NCBI GenBank assembly: GCA_004154925.1
Contig: QJNS01000105.1
Location: forward strand, 1-64,000
Source of the DNA: Monosporascus cannonballus
Taxonomy: Eukaryota > Ascomycota > Sordariomycetes > Xylariales
Length of the DNA: 64,000 nucleotides
Direction: 5' to 3'
The translations under genes were made by a program, and so were the position numbers. This document shows, piece by piece, positions 23,460 through 34,431 of this stretch. Positions within the stretch are counted from its first letter, which is position 1; each line of letters begins with the position of its first letter. The notes below the pieces were generated by a model. That model was not told the DNA's origin. It made no database searches and worked only from the letters and a program-made list of their open reading frames with translations.

Positions 23460-23774
23460 GAAACTAAACTACCTTACAAATATTCTTTAATATTTTTTGT
23501 CTTCCGAACAAATCGACGCTCTCCCAATTAATATACCCTCGATTCCTTTTCGAATACGTCATATTCCGTTTGGTGAAGATATCAATACCATATTTAACAC
23601 CATATATATCAAGAAACGGTGACGATTCAGCTATATCACGAAGTAACAGGGCTAATTGGAGCCGAAGCCCGTTCGTTAAAATCAGCCGACTGAAGCGAAA
23701 CTCAAAACAGTGGAGAAATCAGCATTAGCAAATTCGTTAACGTCTTGCTGATTGACAGGGTTGGCACAGGCCAT
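23460..23774 (-). pseudogene. minus-strand ORF remnant at right end of Harbinger element
   Basis: A minus-strand ATG at 23774 starts MACANPVNQQDVNEFANADF and stops after 30 codons. In another frame about 80 codons follow without a stop: LQLALLLRDIAESSPFLDIYG, then FTKRNMTYSKRN, then GYINWERRF. The composition is protein-like and less RIP-mutated than the neighbouring DNA. Harbinger elements usually carry a second gene for a Myb/SANT-like DNA-binding protein; this ORF, facing the transposase, is in the right place for it. I see no diagnostic Trp-spaced SANT motif, so the assignment is inference. Confidence 0.4.
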
Positions 23775-23782
23775 AAATATCA

Positions 23783-23808
23783 GTTGTTGAAGTGCCCCGA
23801 ACACCACC
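23783..23808 (-). repeat. right terminal inverted repeat of Harbinger element
   Basis: Reverse complement of the left repeat at 24 of 26 positions; it reads GTTGTTGAAGTGCCCCGAAC on the plus strand. It is followed by TAA. Confidence 0.88.
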
Positions 23809-23811
23809 TAA

Positions 23812-24474
23812 GATGCGAGGCCCCGCACTCGAGTGTGGTCATGCTAGATCCCATAATACGCGGTTGCAGGACACATGCTCGGCCTCAAACGACCGACGCG
23901 CGCGCGCCCTTTTGACGTTCGAAATAGAAACGCCGACTGGAGCATTAATGGTGCAATGTGCGCCCGTCGGTGTACGCGGAATACTGCGACTTCGGCCGCT
24001 CCAGTTACCTTTCCCTATGTTCTATTCATCGCTTCTAGACCCCAACAAAGGGGCGCCCTATTGCGACGTAGGTTGCTTCTTTACCTAATGTGCGAGCAGG
24101 ACGGCATAGGTGACTAGCTGCATCGCACACCCTTTCCCACGCCCTGTTATTAGTGGGAGGCGACACTGGTTCATGGCCGCTACTTGGTAGCCCGCGAGAA
24201 AGTCCCAGCACACGTAGAGCCCGTAAACCGCGGAGGGCGTGCAAGTAGAAGTCAGCGACAAAACAGCATGAATGATTCAAAGTGTATTTTGTTGATATCA
24301 ACATGCCCGCTCTGCTAGCTACTAAGTATCTTGCTAGCCCCACCCCCTTTCTTATACGTAGTAAATAGCTTTTCTTGGAACGTCGCCAAAGTATCCATGT
24401 TAGGTAGTCTATTCCCCGTCACGTACCTACAACCTTGCCATGGGATGGACGCCATCTCCTCTAAACCACGCACC
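23812..24474. other. spacer between Harbinger element and ARP3
   Basis: 663 bp of normal composition downstream of ARP3, presumably including its 3' untranslated region. A 98-codon plus frame crosses the transposon edge and has no family resemblance, so I treat it as chance. Confidence 0.5.
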
Positions 24475-26232
24475 TCATGAACCGCCCGGACCACCAAGCA
24501 GGGCAAATCTACGTACGATACCTGGTCCGTATTCTTGGTACTGTTTCATTGTTAGCATATATCCCTTTTAATATGCTAGATGCATTGTATATGCAGATTA
24601 GGCTTACCTCCGCCTTGGTGTGGCAATACGAGCGGAACTCCGGGGTCTGTCCTAGCAGGCTACCGCCGAACCATGGGCCGTGCCTCTGTCTCTTGTGCGT
24701 GATGACCTGGACCTCGAGTCCACCGGACTTGGCGCCGCCGCTGCGGACCTCGCTGGCCCGGATTCTCGCATCCACCAGGTGCTTGATGTCCCGCTGTAAC
24801 CGTCGGCCGAAGTCCTTGTAGAGGGTGCTTCCGCCGGACAGGACGATATTCTTGTAGAGACCGCGTCGGACGTCGATGGGGCTCTGCTGGATGACGCCGT
24901 CCACGACTACGGGAAGTGGCGTGAGGAAGTCGGAGGAGTAGATCTCGGGGTTGAAGAAGATTTCGGGCGCCAGGAAGCGCTCGTAGCCGACGTCGACGGT
25001 AACCTGGCGGCCACCGGGCTGCCGGACGACGTGCTGTGCAAAGCGGCTGCGGTCGCGGTCGAAGCGGGTAAACTCCTTGACGATGTCCGGGCACACGTAG
25101 CAGTACTCCTCCTTGATCTCCTGAGCCGTCTTCAGGGAGCTGTCGGGCTCGCCCCTGTCTCTCAGCAGGGACTGTACGAAGTATGTGATGTCTCGACCGG
25201 CGATGGGGATGGACTTGATGGAGGAGCCGATGACGTATCCCTCGGCGACGGGAATGACGTGGGTGACACCGTCGCCGGAATCGATGACGGTACCGGTCAG
25301 CGAGCGATCCGAAACTTTGGACGACGTCCACGACGCGGCGAGAGCGAGGACTGCCTGGACGGCGATGTAGAGACCGGCGCAGTTGAAGGATTCGAAGAAG
25401 ATCTCGGCGGTGTTTTCACGGTTCTCGGGTGGGTTCAGGGGCTGTATGAGGGTGAGCGGTCTGACACCATAGCACCGGGAGGATAGAGTTGGGCGCGTAC
25501 GGGCTCCGTCAGGAGGAAGTAGTGATCTTCGGGTTCAACTCGAAGGTACTTGAATATTGAGTTTGACCAGAATCTTTCCATATGATCCTGGGAAGGGTCA
25601 GCGCAGACACGTCGCGAGGGGCGGCTTATAAGCGCTGGGCGTCCCTCTCACCCAGTTCTCTATTTGTCCGTGTCTGATGGGATAGTGCAAACCGTAACCT
25701 GAAAACCACCGTCAGCTGTCTGTTTTCATATCATATTCCTCGCAAGACACGCCACTGACCAGGCCCATTCGCTGCCGTGATGGCCTCGTCACCGATGAAG
25801 AAGTCGAGATCTTCGGTGCCTCGTTTCCCCGACAGGTGACTTGAAGGGCCGGCACCACCGGTGAGGAAAGAGGGTTTGTTCGCGACAGCAGGCCTTCCTG
25901 AACCGGTTCCACCACCTCCGGCAGCACCTTTCGTAGCTATCGCGGTCGGGAAGACGAAGGAGGGCGAGTCGTTACCGGCGAAACCTATAGGCGCGTAGGG
26001 GAGCCGGCGGTCAGTAAATGAGGCCCCCACCGATGATGGCGACTTGGATACTGTGTCTCACCAAGCTTAGAGAAGCCCGTGCCGCTGGTTCAGACAGGCA
26101 GGTCAGCGTTAAGGTCACACAATACGAGTCTTTCCCAAGACACATTGCGTATGCACAGGGGGATAGCTGTTAACGGGCGACGGCGGGGCCTACGTACTTG
26201 TCCATGACAACGGCAGGGGTTTGGTTAGCCAT
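24475..26232 (-). CDS. ARP3: actin-related protein 3, Arp2/3 complex subunit
   Basis: Core ATP-binding subunit of the Arp2/3 complex, which nucleates branched actin at endocytic patches and hyphal tips. I place seven exons at 26198-26232, 26062-26084, 25760-25984, 25652-25698, 25501-25587, 24608-25441 and 24475-24540, giving 438 residues, the usual Arp3 length. All introns are GT-AG and the phases close exactly. [15 protein letters not shown] opens the protein and carries the first phosphate loop. The Arp3-specific Gly/Ser-rich insert ([13 protein letters not shown]) is in exon 3, the second loop DSGDGVTHV in exon 6, then [24 protein letters not shown] and [14 protein letters not shown]. The C-terminus is [12 protein letters not shown]. 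Exon 2 is only 23 bp. It is transcribed away from the taspase gene across a 2.1-kb shared upstream region. Confidence 0.97.
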
Positions 26233-28324
26233 TGTGCAGGAGAGAGAGCTGGCAGAGGCTCTCAAAATTAGGCGACAAAAACAACGATAGCTTCAGAGGG
26301 AAAGCGGTGGACTGGTCGGGAGTGTAGTCGTCGTGGGCTTCTTGAGGCGTGGGAGATCGGCGGGGGTGATTTAAAGCTACCTAGGTAGGGGAGGTTGAGG
26401 TCGGTGTCGGTCGAATTACGTCTTGGTGCCTTGTTGGACCTTTGGTAAGGCTTGAGGTAGGAGGCTTGAGGCTTGCATTGAGCTAAGCTGAGGCTGATGA
26501 CAATATGTGCCTACCTGGTAATGTTCTTATGAGAGGCGGGTACGTATCTGTGGCTGTGCAACTGACTGGCCTTTGTCTACTATGGTAAGCGTGGGAAGAT
26601 TGGGTAGTAGCTCCTAACGTTAGATAGGTCCATCACCGACTCCCACTTCCCCTGACAGGAGGAATCCTTGTCGATTAGAACTGCAAGAACATGCAATATA
26701 AGTGTCTTGTTATCTTCTCTGGACAATGGTAATGATTCTATTAGTATGTTTGTTTCTCCTTACGCCTTTGGACGTTAATTGATCGTGACGTAGACCAAAG
26801 CCAAAGAGATGAAGTTGTAACTGACAAGACGTGAATTATATAGTAGCCATGCGCCGTCTTTCCTCCCTTATCATTATCAAATTCGCTCCATGAGCAAGGA
26901 AGGAAAGATCATGATCTCGTACTGCAGGGTCTCTACTACACCTCTCTGTCCTTTTATATTCAGGACATGGGACACTTGCCTGCAGTCGTCCGCCACGCAT
27001 TGACGCCAAGGATTCTCTCTCTGCCTCTACCTGTCAAGTTGGCCAAAGTCGCTTCTTCCTCGCCTTCCGGCTTCTACCTACCTAGTGCCTGAAAACCTAA
27101 AGTTCTCCGTTCATGTTACTTAAACTATTTGACGTTCTGGTGGACCGATCTGACATTATTCGAGACCTCGCTTCTCTCTATCACTCTACTGGTTGTCATT
27201 GTCATCCACCTTCCTCGTCTTTTCGGCCTTTCACGCTCACTTTGAACCTGGTATATTTATTTGCTCCCACCACCCCGCCAGTAACTTCGGATACTGCGCA
27301 TCCTTTATAGATCTCTCGAGTACTCGTTAATATGCATCAATAGTCTATCCTTGTTTCTGTCGGGGGTTTAATAGTTCGTCGTAAGCCGGCTACTCCATTG
27401 AGCCTCGAGGCTTCATGCCACGCCGCCTGCGTCCTGTGTCTTCGTAGCCCCTACCGCCGCCAGGCGGTCTCTAGGGGCTTCCGCTTCGGTCCCCAATAGC
27501 CAGCTTTCGGCCTCCACGCCTTGAATCATCTTTGGTTGCCATTTGAGTCCTCGCATCGCTGGCAGCGCTCGTCCATTGTGCTTCCCGGCTTCTGCCACAG
27601 ACTTGCGCTTCCTTGCGCTGAAAGTCCGGAGACCCCTATTACTCATTCGGCAGCGTTCCAATACCGACATCCGCTGAATTAGTCGGTTTCTCCCCGATCC
27701 TTACCTATAGACTCCAGTAGTCAAGGCCCTGGCTTCTCACAAGAACCCGCGATCCTTGGACCCCTGAGTGACATCTTCCTCTTGGGTCTTGCTCGGGACC
27801 AGGAGACTGATGCCTCCACTGAGCGAGTAAGGCCTGAATCTCAGCGTTACGCACTTCCTCTTATCACGACGGCCAGTTGGGCCTACCTCATCCCGAGTGG
27901 TCGGTTGCCTCGGTTGGATGTTTGGATCTACGATTCCGCATCACGACAGAGTGCGTGTGCTCGGACCTTCACTATCACCAACCAGCATTTCCGCTTATAG
28001 CCTTCACTTAGCGCCTTCTCAACCCGGGATCGTCGGACGTTATCAGTCGGATCTCTGGGTTCTTGCACCTGCCAAGCAGCTCTTGGGGGGCTTTTTTCCA
28101 AGCAGGCAAATCAAACCGGCTTCTGCTGTTCGCGCGCTTGGCAAACCACCAAACTCCCCCTGCAATCACCGTCACTTGTTCAGACTCCTGGGCGAAACAG
28201 ATTTCCAAGCCTGCTTGGCTCTATTTTCGGCCAGTCTGCCCATATTAGGGTGAGACAATTCTGGAGTTGGGGGACCTACCCCTATGTCGACGCTTCATAT
28301 TTGGGATAACCGGATTAGAACACA
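26233..28324. other. shared upstream region of ARP3 and the taspase-like gene
   Basis: 2.1 kb between two divergent genes, so both promoters should lie here. The ARP3 side has TACCTAGGTAGG-like repeats (about 26378-26395) and Gly-poor CT/GA-rich tracts. No frame exceeds 120 codons or resembles a known family. CT-rich leader-like sequence occurs before 28325. Confidence 0.5.
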
Positions 28325-30358
28325 ATGGCCGACTCTATCCAATCAACAGACGCCATGGCTGACACGGCGCATCCCAGCGATGAGGAGAAGCACATCTGGC
28401 TATCAGATGATGATGGCACACCGGTACCAGATGAGCGAGATGGAATTGACGAGAAGTTGGCCCTCTCGTTCGACGAAGACGTCGACCCTCATTTTACCAA
28501 AGATACAATCGACGACGTTTCTTTAACCGGCGATGGGGCAGCTGATCCCTGGGGCAAACGTGGGAAGCCTCTGCCCGTCTCGGCCATCTTCATCCACGCC
28601 GGAGCTGGGTATCATAGCATTGCCAATGAGCATATCCATCTGAGGGCATGCAGCGAGTAAGGAATATTTCATCCGTTATTAACCGTCTTCCCAACGCCAA
28701 TAGGATGACGAAGGATCTGACAAGCGTAGGGCTGCTCGTGCCGGCATGAGGCTTCTCAGGGACGGCAAATGCGCCGTTGAGGCTGTCGAACAGGCTGTCA
28801 AGTCACTCGAAGATAAGGAGATCACGAACGCGGGCTTCGGAAGCAACCTTTGCATAGATGGCACAGTAGAGTGCGATGCGACCATAGTTGACCATCTGGG
28901 TCGCAGCGGAGCATGTGGTGCTGTTCCCAGTATGTCGCTCCCCTTTGCATGCCCTTCCGCTCCTTTGCCCTATTAATCGGTGATACAGATATCAAGAATC
29001 CCGTCAGCCTGGCGAAGATAATCCTCGAGAAGAGCAACGAGCCCCTATCGCTGCGCCGAGTCCCTCCGAACCTTCTTATTGGTGAAGGTGCAAAGGACTT
29101 TGCGTGGGAGTCCGGCATGCCAATAGTGCCCAATGAGTGTCTCATCTCGAAAAATGCCAGGGATCGCTTCGCCAAGTGGCAAGAAGATCTGAAGCGGGCG
29201 GAGGGTCTAGACATGGTGACTCCGGTTTCGTGGGGGGGCACTGACCGCACTGCCAACAGTGACACTGGGAGCGAGATGACCGCCCCATCAGAGGCGCAAC
29301 GGGATCACACGAACGCTATCCTGACTGGAATGTGGAACGAAGGCCAGCCTGACTCGCCGGCTTCGCCAGCCCTAAGCACGCCCGCGCACAGCAGGTCGCC
29401 TATGCCTGCTCCGAGCCCTCTAATTTCCAGTTCGGCGGCGATAAACAGCACCAGTATATCCCCATGTTCATCCCGGCCTCCCCCAGAACGGAGTCCCCTT
29501 AGCCTTCTCGGCTCGGCCTTTTCGCCTCACAAGGGGAGATCCAGAGAGCCGGGGTCGCCAGTAGCAAAACGCATGCGAGTCGCCGACGCTCCGAGTGGCA
29601 AGCCAGATTCTACAGCGGCTGGGTCTAGGGACGGTCACATCACGGGGCCCAATGACGGCGACGAGTCTGAGCATGTGTCCGACCGAATGGGATCCCCTCC
29701 GCGGCGGCTGCTACACTTTAACAGACCCTCGATGGAGGGCGGAAGTCATGACTACCACGCCCAGGAGTTGCTGGAGATCGACGAGGATAGGATCACCGAT
29801 ACCGTGGGAGCCATAGCCATCGATCGTGAGGGTAGGATTGCCGCGGCGTCATCGTCGGGAGGAATTGGCATGAAGCACCGAGGGCGCATAGGGCCCGCAG
29901 CGCTTGTGGGCATCGGGACGGCCGTGATACCTGTTAACCCGAACGACCCGGAAGCGGTCACGATCGCCACCGTAACAAGCGGCACGGGCGAGCACATGGC
30001 CACGACGATGGCTGCCCAGAAGTGCGCCGAGCGACTGTACCACGGCACCGTGTGCGGGGCCGGCGGCGTGGATGTCGAGGAGCAGGACGAGAGCGCCATC
30101 CTCGAGGGCTTCATCGTCAACGACTTCCAGGAGCACCCGGGCGTCAAGAACTCGTTGTCGGCCCCCGCCATCGGAGTTATGGCCGTTAAGAAGACGCCTA
30201 CTCGCTGCTACCTATACTTCGCGCACAACACGGACTCGTTTGCGCTTGCATCGATGGGGTCCAAGGATCGCGAGCCGGGATGCGTCATGTCGCGCGTCGT
30301 CAACGAGGGAAGCCAGAGCGCCATTGCGCAGGGAGCAAGGAGGATCTGCCTTGACTGA
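28325..30358 (+). CDS. taspase-like threonine aspartase (asparaginase_2 family Ntn-hydrolase)
   Basis: I place three exons at 28325-28656, 28730-28929 and 28989-30358, giving 633 residues. The intron-1 acceptor at 28729 is chosen because it restores ...HLRACSE-AARAGMRLL in frame; the AG at 28703 would not. Family blocks in order: AIFIHAGAGYHS (about 85-97), NAGFGSNLCIDG, VECDATIVDH, SGACGAVPNIKNP, then PNLLIGEGAKDFA. A long Ser/Pro-rich loop (about 205-430) follows, then DTVGAIAID with the predicted nucleophile Thr449 at the start of the beta chain. SGGIGMKHRGRIG and SGTGEHM complete the active site. These enzymes mature by autocleavage before the Thr. Human taspase-1 cuts MLL-type proteins after Asp; the fungal substrate is unknown. 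It is convergent with TFB4. Confidence 0.9.
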
Positions 30359-31318
30359 GATGTTTCCCAGGGACTTTGACGCCAATTTTCGAGTGAGGCG
30401 GAGATGTGTGAACCCGTCAAATCCTTCTGTTTGCGGTTGAGCCGCTCGACATGTGGAATTTGCCCATGGTCCCCTCACGACCTCGGATCGATGGCGATGT
30501 CTAGACGGCATTGCGGTGGTACTATCGGGGAAGTCTTGCTTTTGAGCCTCGTCGTGTTTGGGGATTTCGCATTGGGACTCCTGATCTTCATAACTTGGAC
30601 TTACGAGTTTCAATGCCTCTGGGAACACCTTATATCACGGGGGACTAGGGCCTATCATAATGATTTCGGGCTTCCGGATTAGCATAACCGGAAATACAAA
30701 GTCGTTGTTGATATGGGGCTCGAAGGAGATACATACAGCTCAGCTGCGACCGGGTGCCCAGAAACAGGCCGTGGTCCTCACTACGGCAGTTGGTTTGCCG
30801 TGGTGGCGATACATTCACGGAGCCACATTCGACACCGGGCTAGAGATCGTGGTGGATTGGGAACTTGGTGGATCGGATGGTTTTACATAACTTGATACGG
30901 CGACGGATGAATACGCCTTGGATCCATGCACCCATTTGGCTGATCTCGAATATGCCTGTGAATTTGTTTCCCAAGTGAGAGAAATGATTGCCGATGCCGT
31001 TTTCAATCCTTAATAGATGATATGTAGATGACAGCTCTACGGCGGCTTTTTCCATCGCCCAAAACGCCCGACAAACTTGAAGGTAACCATAGATCCTCTA
31101 ACCCAAGCAATGATGCTGCCCGCGTACCTAACCTACTGCCATGCAAACGCCCGACTGTACAAAGATGCACGCAAACAAAACCCGCTTGACGCAGGATCTA
31201 ACCACCCTCAGGGGCCGACACTTTGTATCCTCCGATCGAAAGCTCTCGCAGACCACTGCCCGTAACCCCCAGCCTACCCCCTACCCACCTCCCCTATCGA
31301 AACAGGGGGTGTAGATCA
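30359..31318. other. convergent 3' spacer, taspase-like gene and TFB4
   Basis: 960 bp between the two stop codons. Contains only short frames and no RNA or repeat I can recognise. Terminators of both genes should lie here. Confidence 0.5.
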
Positions 31319-32503
31319 CTACGGCACGGGCGTGCCAGCGGCACTCCCCGTGTCGGGTCCCACGCTCACGCCGTTGACACGGGGCTTCTTCTTCTTAGCC
31401 TTCTTCCGGGGCACGACGGCCGGCTTGGCTCCGTACCGGCCGAGCGCGAGCTTCGTGCCGCACGTCAGGCATTCGGCTCCGCTTCCCCCTGCTTCCCCGC
31501 CCTCGCCCTGCGGCACCTCGCAGAAGATGCTGAGGCACACGCTGCACACGAAGCCCGTGCCGACGACGCGGCGGTGGCAGAAGCAGGCGGCGCGGAAGTC
31601 GACGGTGTCCTGGGTCGGGGACACGAGGGCGCGGCGGGCCTGGGCGTCGGCCAGAAACGCAAACATGAGGTAGCTGAGCAGGCCGCGCGGGTTGGGGGCC
31701 GCCGACAGGAAGGTACCGCCCGTGATGTAGGCCGCCTGCTGCAGGAACGTCGGCGTGTTGTCGGAGAGCGCCAGCGTGTCGACGGGGATGCGCGCGTGCG
31801 AAGCCGCGAACACGGCGTTCATCGTCGGTATGTACTGCGATGGCGCCGAGTCCGAGACGGAGAGCACGAGGATCCGCGCGTGCAGGTTCGGCTGCTGCGA
31901 GGACGCGTCGGCGCCGGCACCGGCGGCGGTGCCGGTCGCTGGTAGGTTGGCGGGGTCGGAGGAGGAGGAGGTCTTGGGCGGCGCGAAGGCGAGGGAGGTC
32001 TTGTGGATGTGGGAGAGCGCGAGGGTCAGGGCGCCGGCGATCAGGGGCGTCGTCGGCGCTATGTCGGCAGGCGTAGTGCTGTTGATGAGGTCGCGCAGGG
32101 AGGAGAGAATGGACGACTCGATCTGCGCGAATTGCGGGTACTTGTTGGCCGAGATGTTGTTGCCGCTCGCATCCGCATCCGCACCCGAACCTTTACTTTC
32201 GTTCGCAGCCGAGCCGTGACCACTGTGCCGGCCCTTAGCCCCACGGGACGGAGGCGGACTTGGGTACAGCCAGACGGCGCGGTTGGTGTGGGCGGCGAGC
32301 ACAGCGACTTGGTTGTCGTTCCCAAAGGCTAAGTGGGCGTTGATGAATACCAGCACGTTGGCGATGGCCTTGGAGATGGGCAGGACGGGGTTCAGGGCGG
32401 CCCACGCGCGCGGGTTCGTGTCGATGATAATGGTGAGCAGCGATGGCGTCTGGCCTCTCAAGGAGCTGTCATCGTAGTGGTCCGAGGCGTCGATACGGTT
32501 CAT
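31319..32503 (-). CDS. TFB4: TFIIH core subunit Tfb4 (p34 / GTF2H3)
   Basis: Intronless, 394 residues, starting MNRIDASDHYDD. The N-terminal von Willebrand A-like domain begins SLLTIIIDTNPRAWAAL and includes VFINAHLAFGNDNQVAVLAA, HTNRAVWLYP and ARILVLSVSDSAPSQYIPTMNAVFAA. The middle has YITGGTFLSAA, then LLSYLMFAFLADAQARRALVSP. A C4-type zinc module spans about residues 307-348 (C-x-C, C-x2-C, C, C-x2-C) and is followed by a Lys-rich tail. Tfb4 pairs with Ssl1/p44 in the TFIIH core and works in RNA polymerase II initiation and nucleotide excision repair in the nucleus. Low-complexity Gly/Ser/Ala insertions lengthen it somewhat relative to yeast. Confidence 0.95.
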   Translation of the reverse strand: MNRIDASDHYDDSSLRGQTPSLLTIIIDTNPRAWAALNPVLPISKAIANVLVFINAHLAFGNDNQVAVLAAHTNRAVWLYPSPPPSRGAKGRHSGHGSAANESKGSGADADASGNNISANKYPQFAQIESSILSSLRDLINSTTPADIAPTTPLIAGALTLALSHIHKTSLAFAPPKTSSSSDPANLPATGTAAGAGADASSQQPNLHARILVLSVSDSAPSQYIPTMNAVFAASHARIPVDTLALSDNTPTFLQQAAYITGGTFLSAAPNPRGLLSYLMFAFLADAQARRALVSPTQDTVDFRAACFCHRRVVGTGFVCSVCLSIFCEVPQGEGGEAGGSGAECLTCGTKLALGRYGAKPAVVPRKKAKKKKPRVNGVSVGPDTGSAAGTPVP

Positions 32504-33042
32504 CTTGGCCGCCTATGCACTAGGCACCCAAGGAGCCGGGATTGTTACGAGCTACTAGGCAGTACGCTGGTCGGCGCCAGGGTATCCAGATGGAAAGGAA
32601 GGCTAGGGGGAGGGAGACGTCATAGTCTGGGGAGTGACTTCGTAGTCGGTGGCCGCTAAATAAAACTTGGAGGGGATATTGATATGTCTAGAATCCTCTG
32701 TCGCTTCTTTACCTGCTTTGTTGAATCGAATTGTCTCTTATGCGCGTCGCGGTTGGCGATGAACCTTTGGAGGATATAGGTAAGTCAGGGCATCAGGAGG
32801 TAGAGAGATTAGTTTCATACAGGTCGAACTCATCGATAGGTACTTAATCGATAAGCCAGCTTTTGAAGCTACTGTACCTGTCACTAGGATGGTGGGCACT
32901 AAAAACGCCTACTCACGTGATATTGCGACTGACAGCTACAACACCTACTAGTGCATACTCTGCATGTGGGCGTCATGTTGAGTTCAACGTCTCCACAGGG
33001 AGCTTCGAACTGGGCTAAAAGCTACTAGGTACCTACTATGTA
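32504..33042. other. TFB4 upstream region
   Basis: 539 bp between the TFB4 start and the mariner insertion; presumably the TFB4 promoter. No gene or RNA seen. TAGGTAC/ACCTACTA-type motifs occur just before the transposon. Confidence 0.5.
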
Positions 33043-33071
33043 CAGTGAGGGGCCAAAATAATCCGGCCCAA
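33043..33071 (+). repeat. left inverted repeat of mariner element
   Basis: Begins CAGTGAGGGGCCAAAATAAT. It is identical over 29 bp to the reverse complement of 34401-34429. Confidence 0.95.
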
Positions 33072-33289
33072 CCCCACAACTTTTAGCCACACCCATATTC
33101 ATCAACAACTTTACATATACATATTTCAATCAAATAAAATCGTAAAAATAAACGGGCTCTAGTACTGTATTCGTCTGTTTCTAAGCTTTAAAACCGTATG
33201 TACCAACCTTTAGCCTTCTTAACAGCCCGCAGCCGTTTCCCTATAAACATAATAACTTTCACTATAAAAGCGTCTAGGATGGCTTCCTA

Positions 33290-34324
33290 CGTTTTATGCA
33301 AACACTTGATAAAACGGATAATATCTAACTTATTTTTTTGGAATTCCCAAAAATCCGGAAATATCTTTTTTAAGTTCCTTTTAAATGTAATCTATATATG
33401 TTTAATTAGGTTAAAATTAAGGTTATGTAATGGCCAGTTCGGAAAAACCTTTATAACATTATTTATTAACCAATTTAAGGATTTTTCGTAAATGTATATA
33501 ATGGCGTTATCTTATTGGAAAAAACGTTAGGGCTTATAAATCGGTAATAATCTTTCGCCTAAAATTATTCGTTTAAAACCGTTTAATTTTGGGGTTAAGT
33601 TACGTTACATAACGATAAAAGGCGTACGGTATCTTTTCCCATTTATCCCGATCCATATCCCACCCCAAATCATAATAAATATATTCGCTTTAACGTAATT
33701 CTTAAGATTAACGAACTTCTTGTTCTATTTTTCGAACAAAAAACGAAATACCTAAGCTATTAAGCTACTAGAAAAATTTTGGCAAAAAGATTTGTCGGAA
33801 AATATAGCTTAAAATTATTAGCTAAAAATTATATTAACTTTAACGTTACGTACTTATAATAAATCTTAAAGGTAATTAAATTAATAACATACAAAGATAT
33901 ATTTAGTTTTCGCCGTTACTTTAAAAAATAATATCCTTTTTTAGGATTTCCATTTGCGAAAATTCTGCTCCTTTACAATACGCTTAATAAAACGGATATT
34001 AATTTTGAACCCGATTATTTTCCGAATATCTTTATACGTAACTTTTCGGTTTTTTTTGCAAAACAAAAAAAATCCACCTTTTTTAACGTTTCGAAAAGCC
34101 CGGGTAACTTTTTTTTATTTCGGATCGAAAATACGGCCGTTTTTCCAATCGTTAATAATAAAAATAATAACGGATTTCGAAGTCTTAAATAAGTCCGCTA
34201 AGTAACGTTGTAATATCCTAAGCTTATTTGCGGTAACAATACAAGCCCTTTTCCTGGAAGTAAATTCCTGACCTTTGTGACGACCGGCAGCCAATTCGGC
34301 GCAAAAAGCTTCGAAATCGTCCAT
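33290..34324 (-). pseudogene. Tc1/mariner transposase (RIP-mutated)
   Basis: The ATG at 34324 opens 69 codons of helix-turn-helix N-terminus (RACIVTANKLRILQRYLADLFKTSKSVIIFIINDWKNGRIFDPK) before the first TAA. Further blocks are readable between stops: a second HTH region, ANIFIMIWGGIWIG (the V-M-V-W-G block before the second catalytic Asp), VFSNKITPLYT (where D-N-A-P-x-H is expected) and FSELAITP followed by an LNPIEH-like position. Several catalytic positions are altered or stopped, so it is inactive. Confidence 0.8.
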
Positions 34325-34400
34325 GATTTGAAGAAGTTATGAATTTTGGAAAGTTGAATATCATCGAGAAGTGGTTCTGAAAATCGGGTGGCTGGGAAGC

Positions 34401-34429
34401 TTGGGCCGGATTATTTTGGCCCCTCACTG
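34401..34429 (-). repeat. right inverted repeat of mariner element
   Basis: Perfect 29-bp inverted copy of 33043-33071, ending ...CCCCTCACTG before TA. Confidence 0.95.
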
Positions 34430-34431
34430 TA

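Larger units (their letters stand above)
16435..23808 (+). mobile_element. PIF/Harbinger DNA transposon, RIP-decayed, carrying a nested LTR element
   Basis: Bounded by 26-bp terminal inverted repeats with two mismatches. Both outer edges carry TAA (16432-16434 and 23809-23811), the 3-bp target duplication of the PIF/Harbinger superfamily. The plus strand contains a decayed DDE_Tnp_4-type transposase core (17511-17810). Sequence just inside both ends is rich in GCTGA/TCAGC motifs. Most of the interior is AT-rich with RIP-type decay. Total span is 7,374 bp, of which 3,834 bp is a later Ty3/gypsy insertion (19024-22857), leaving about 3.5 kb for the Harbinger element itself, a normal size. A second reading frame on the minus strand starts near the right end. 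Confidence 0.85.
33043..34429 (-). mobile_element. Tc1/mariner (Fot1/pogo-like ends) DNA transposon, RIP-mutated
   Basis: 1,387 bp with perfect 29-bp terminal inverted repeats, flanked on both sides by the TA target dinucleotide (33041-33042 and 34430-34431). The minus strand encodes a decayed transposase. Size, TA target and transposase motifs all fit Tc1/mariner. The interior is AT-rich with many TAA/TAG interruptions, while the termini and the first 70 codons are spared. It lies between TFB4 and the UCS chaperone gene and breaks neither. Confidence 0.93.

Noticed and set aside
31223..31945. 240-codon plus frame over TFB4 and similar GC-rich antisense frames over TRM2 and GGT
   Set aside because: Shadows of real genes in GC-rich coding sequence.
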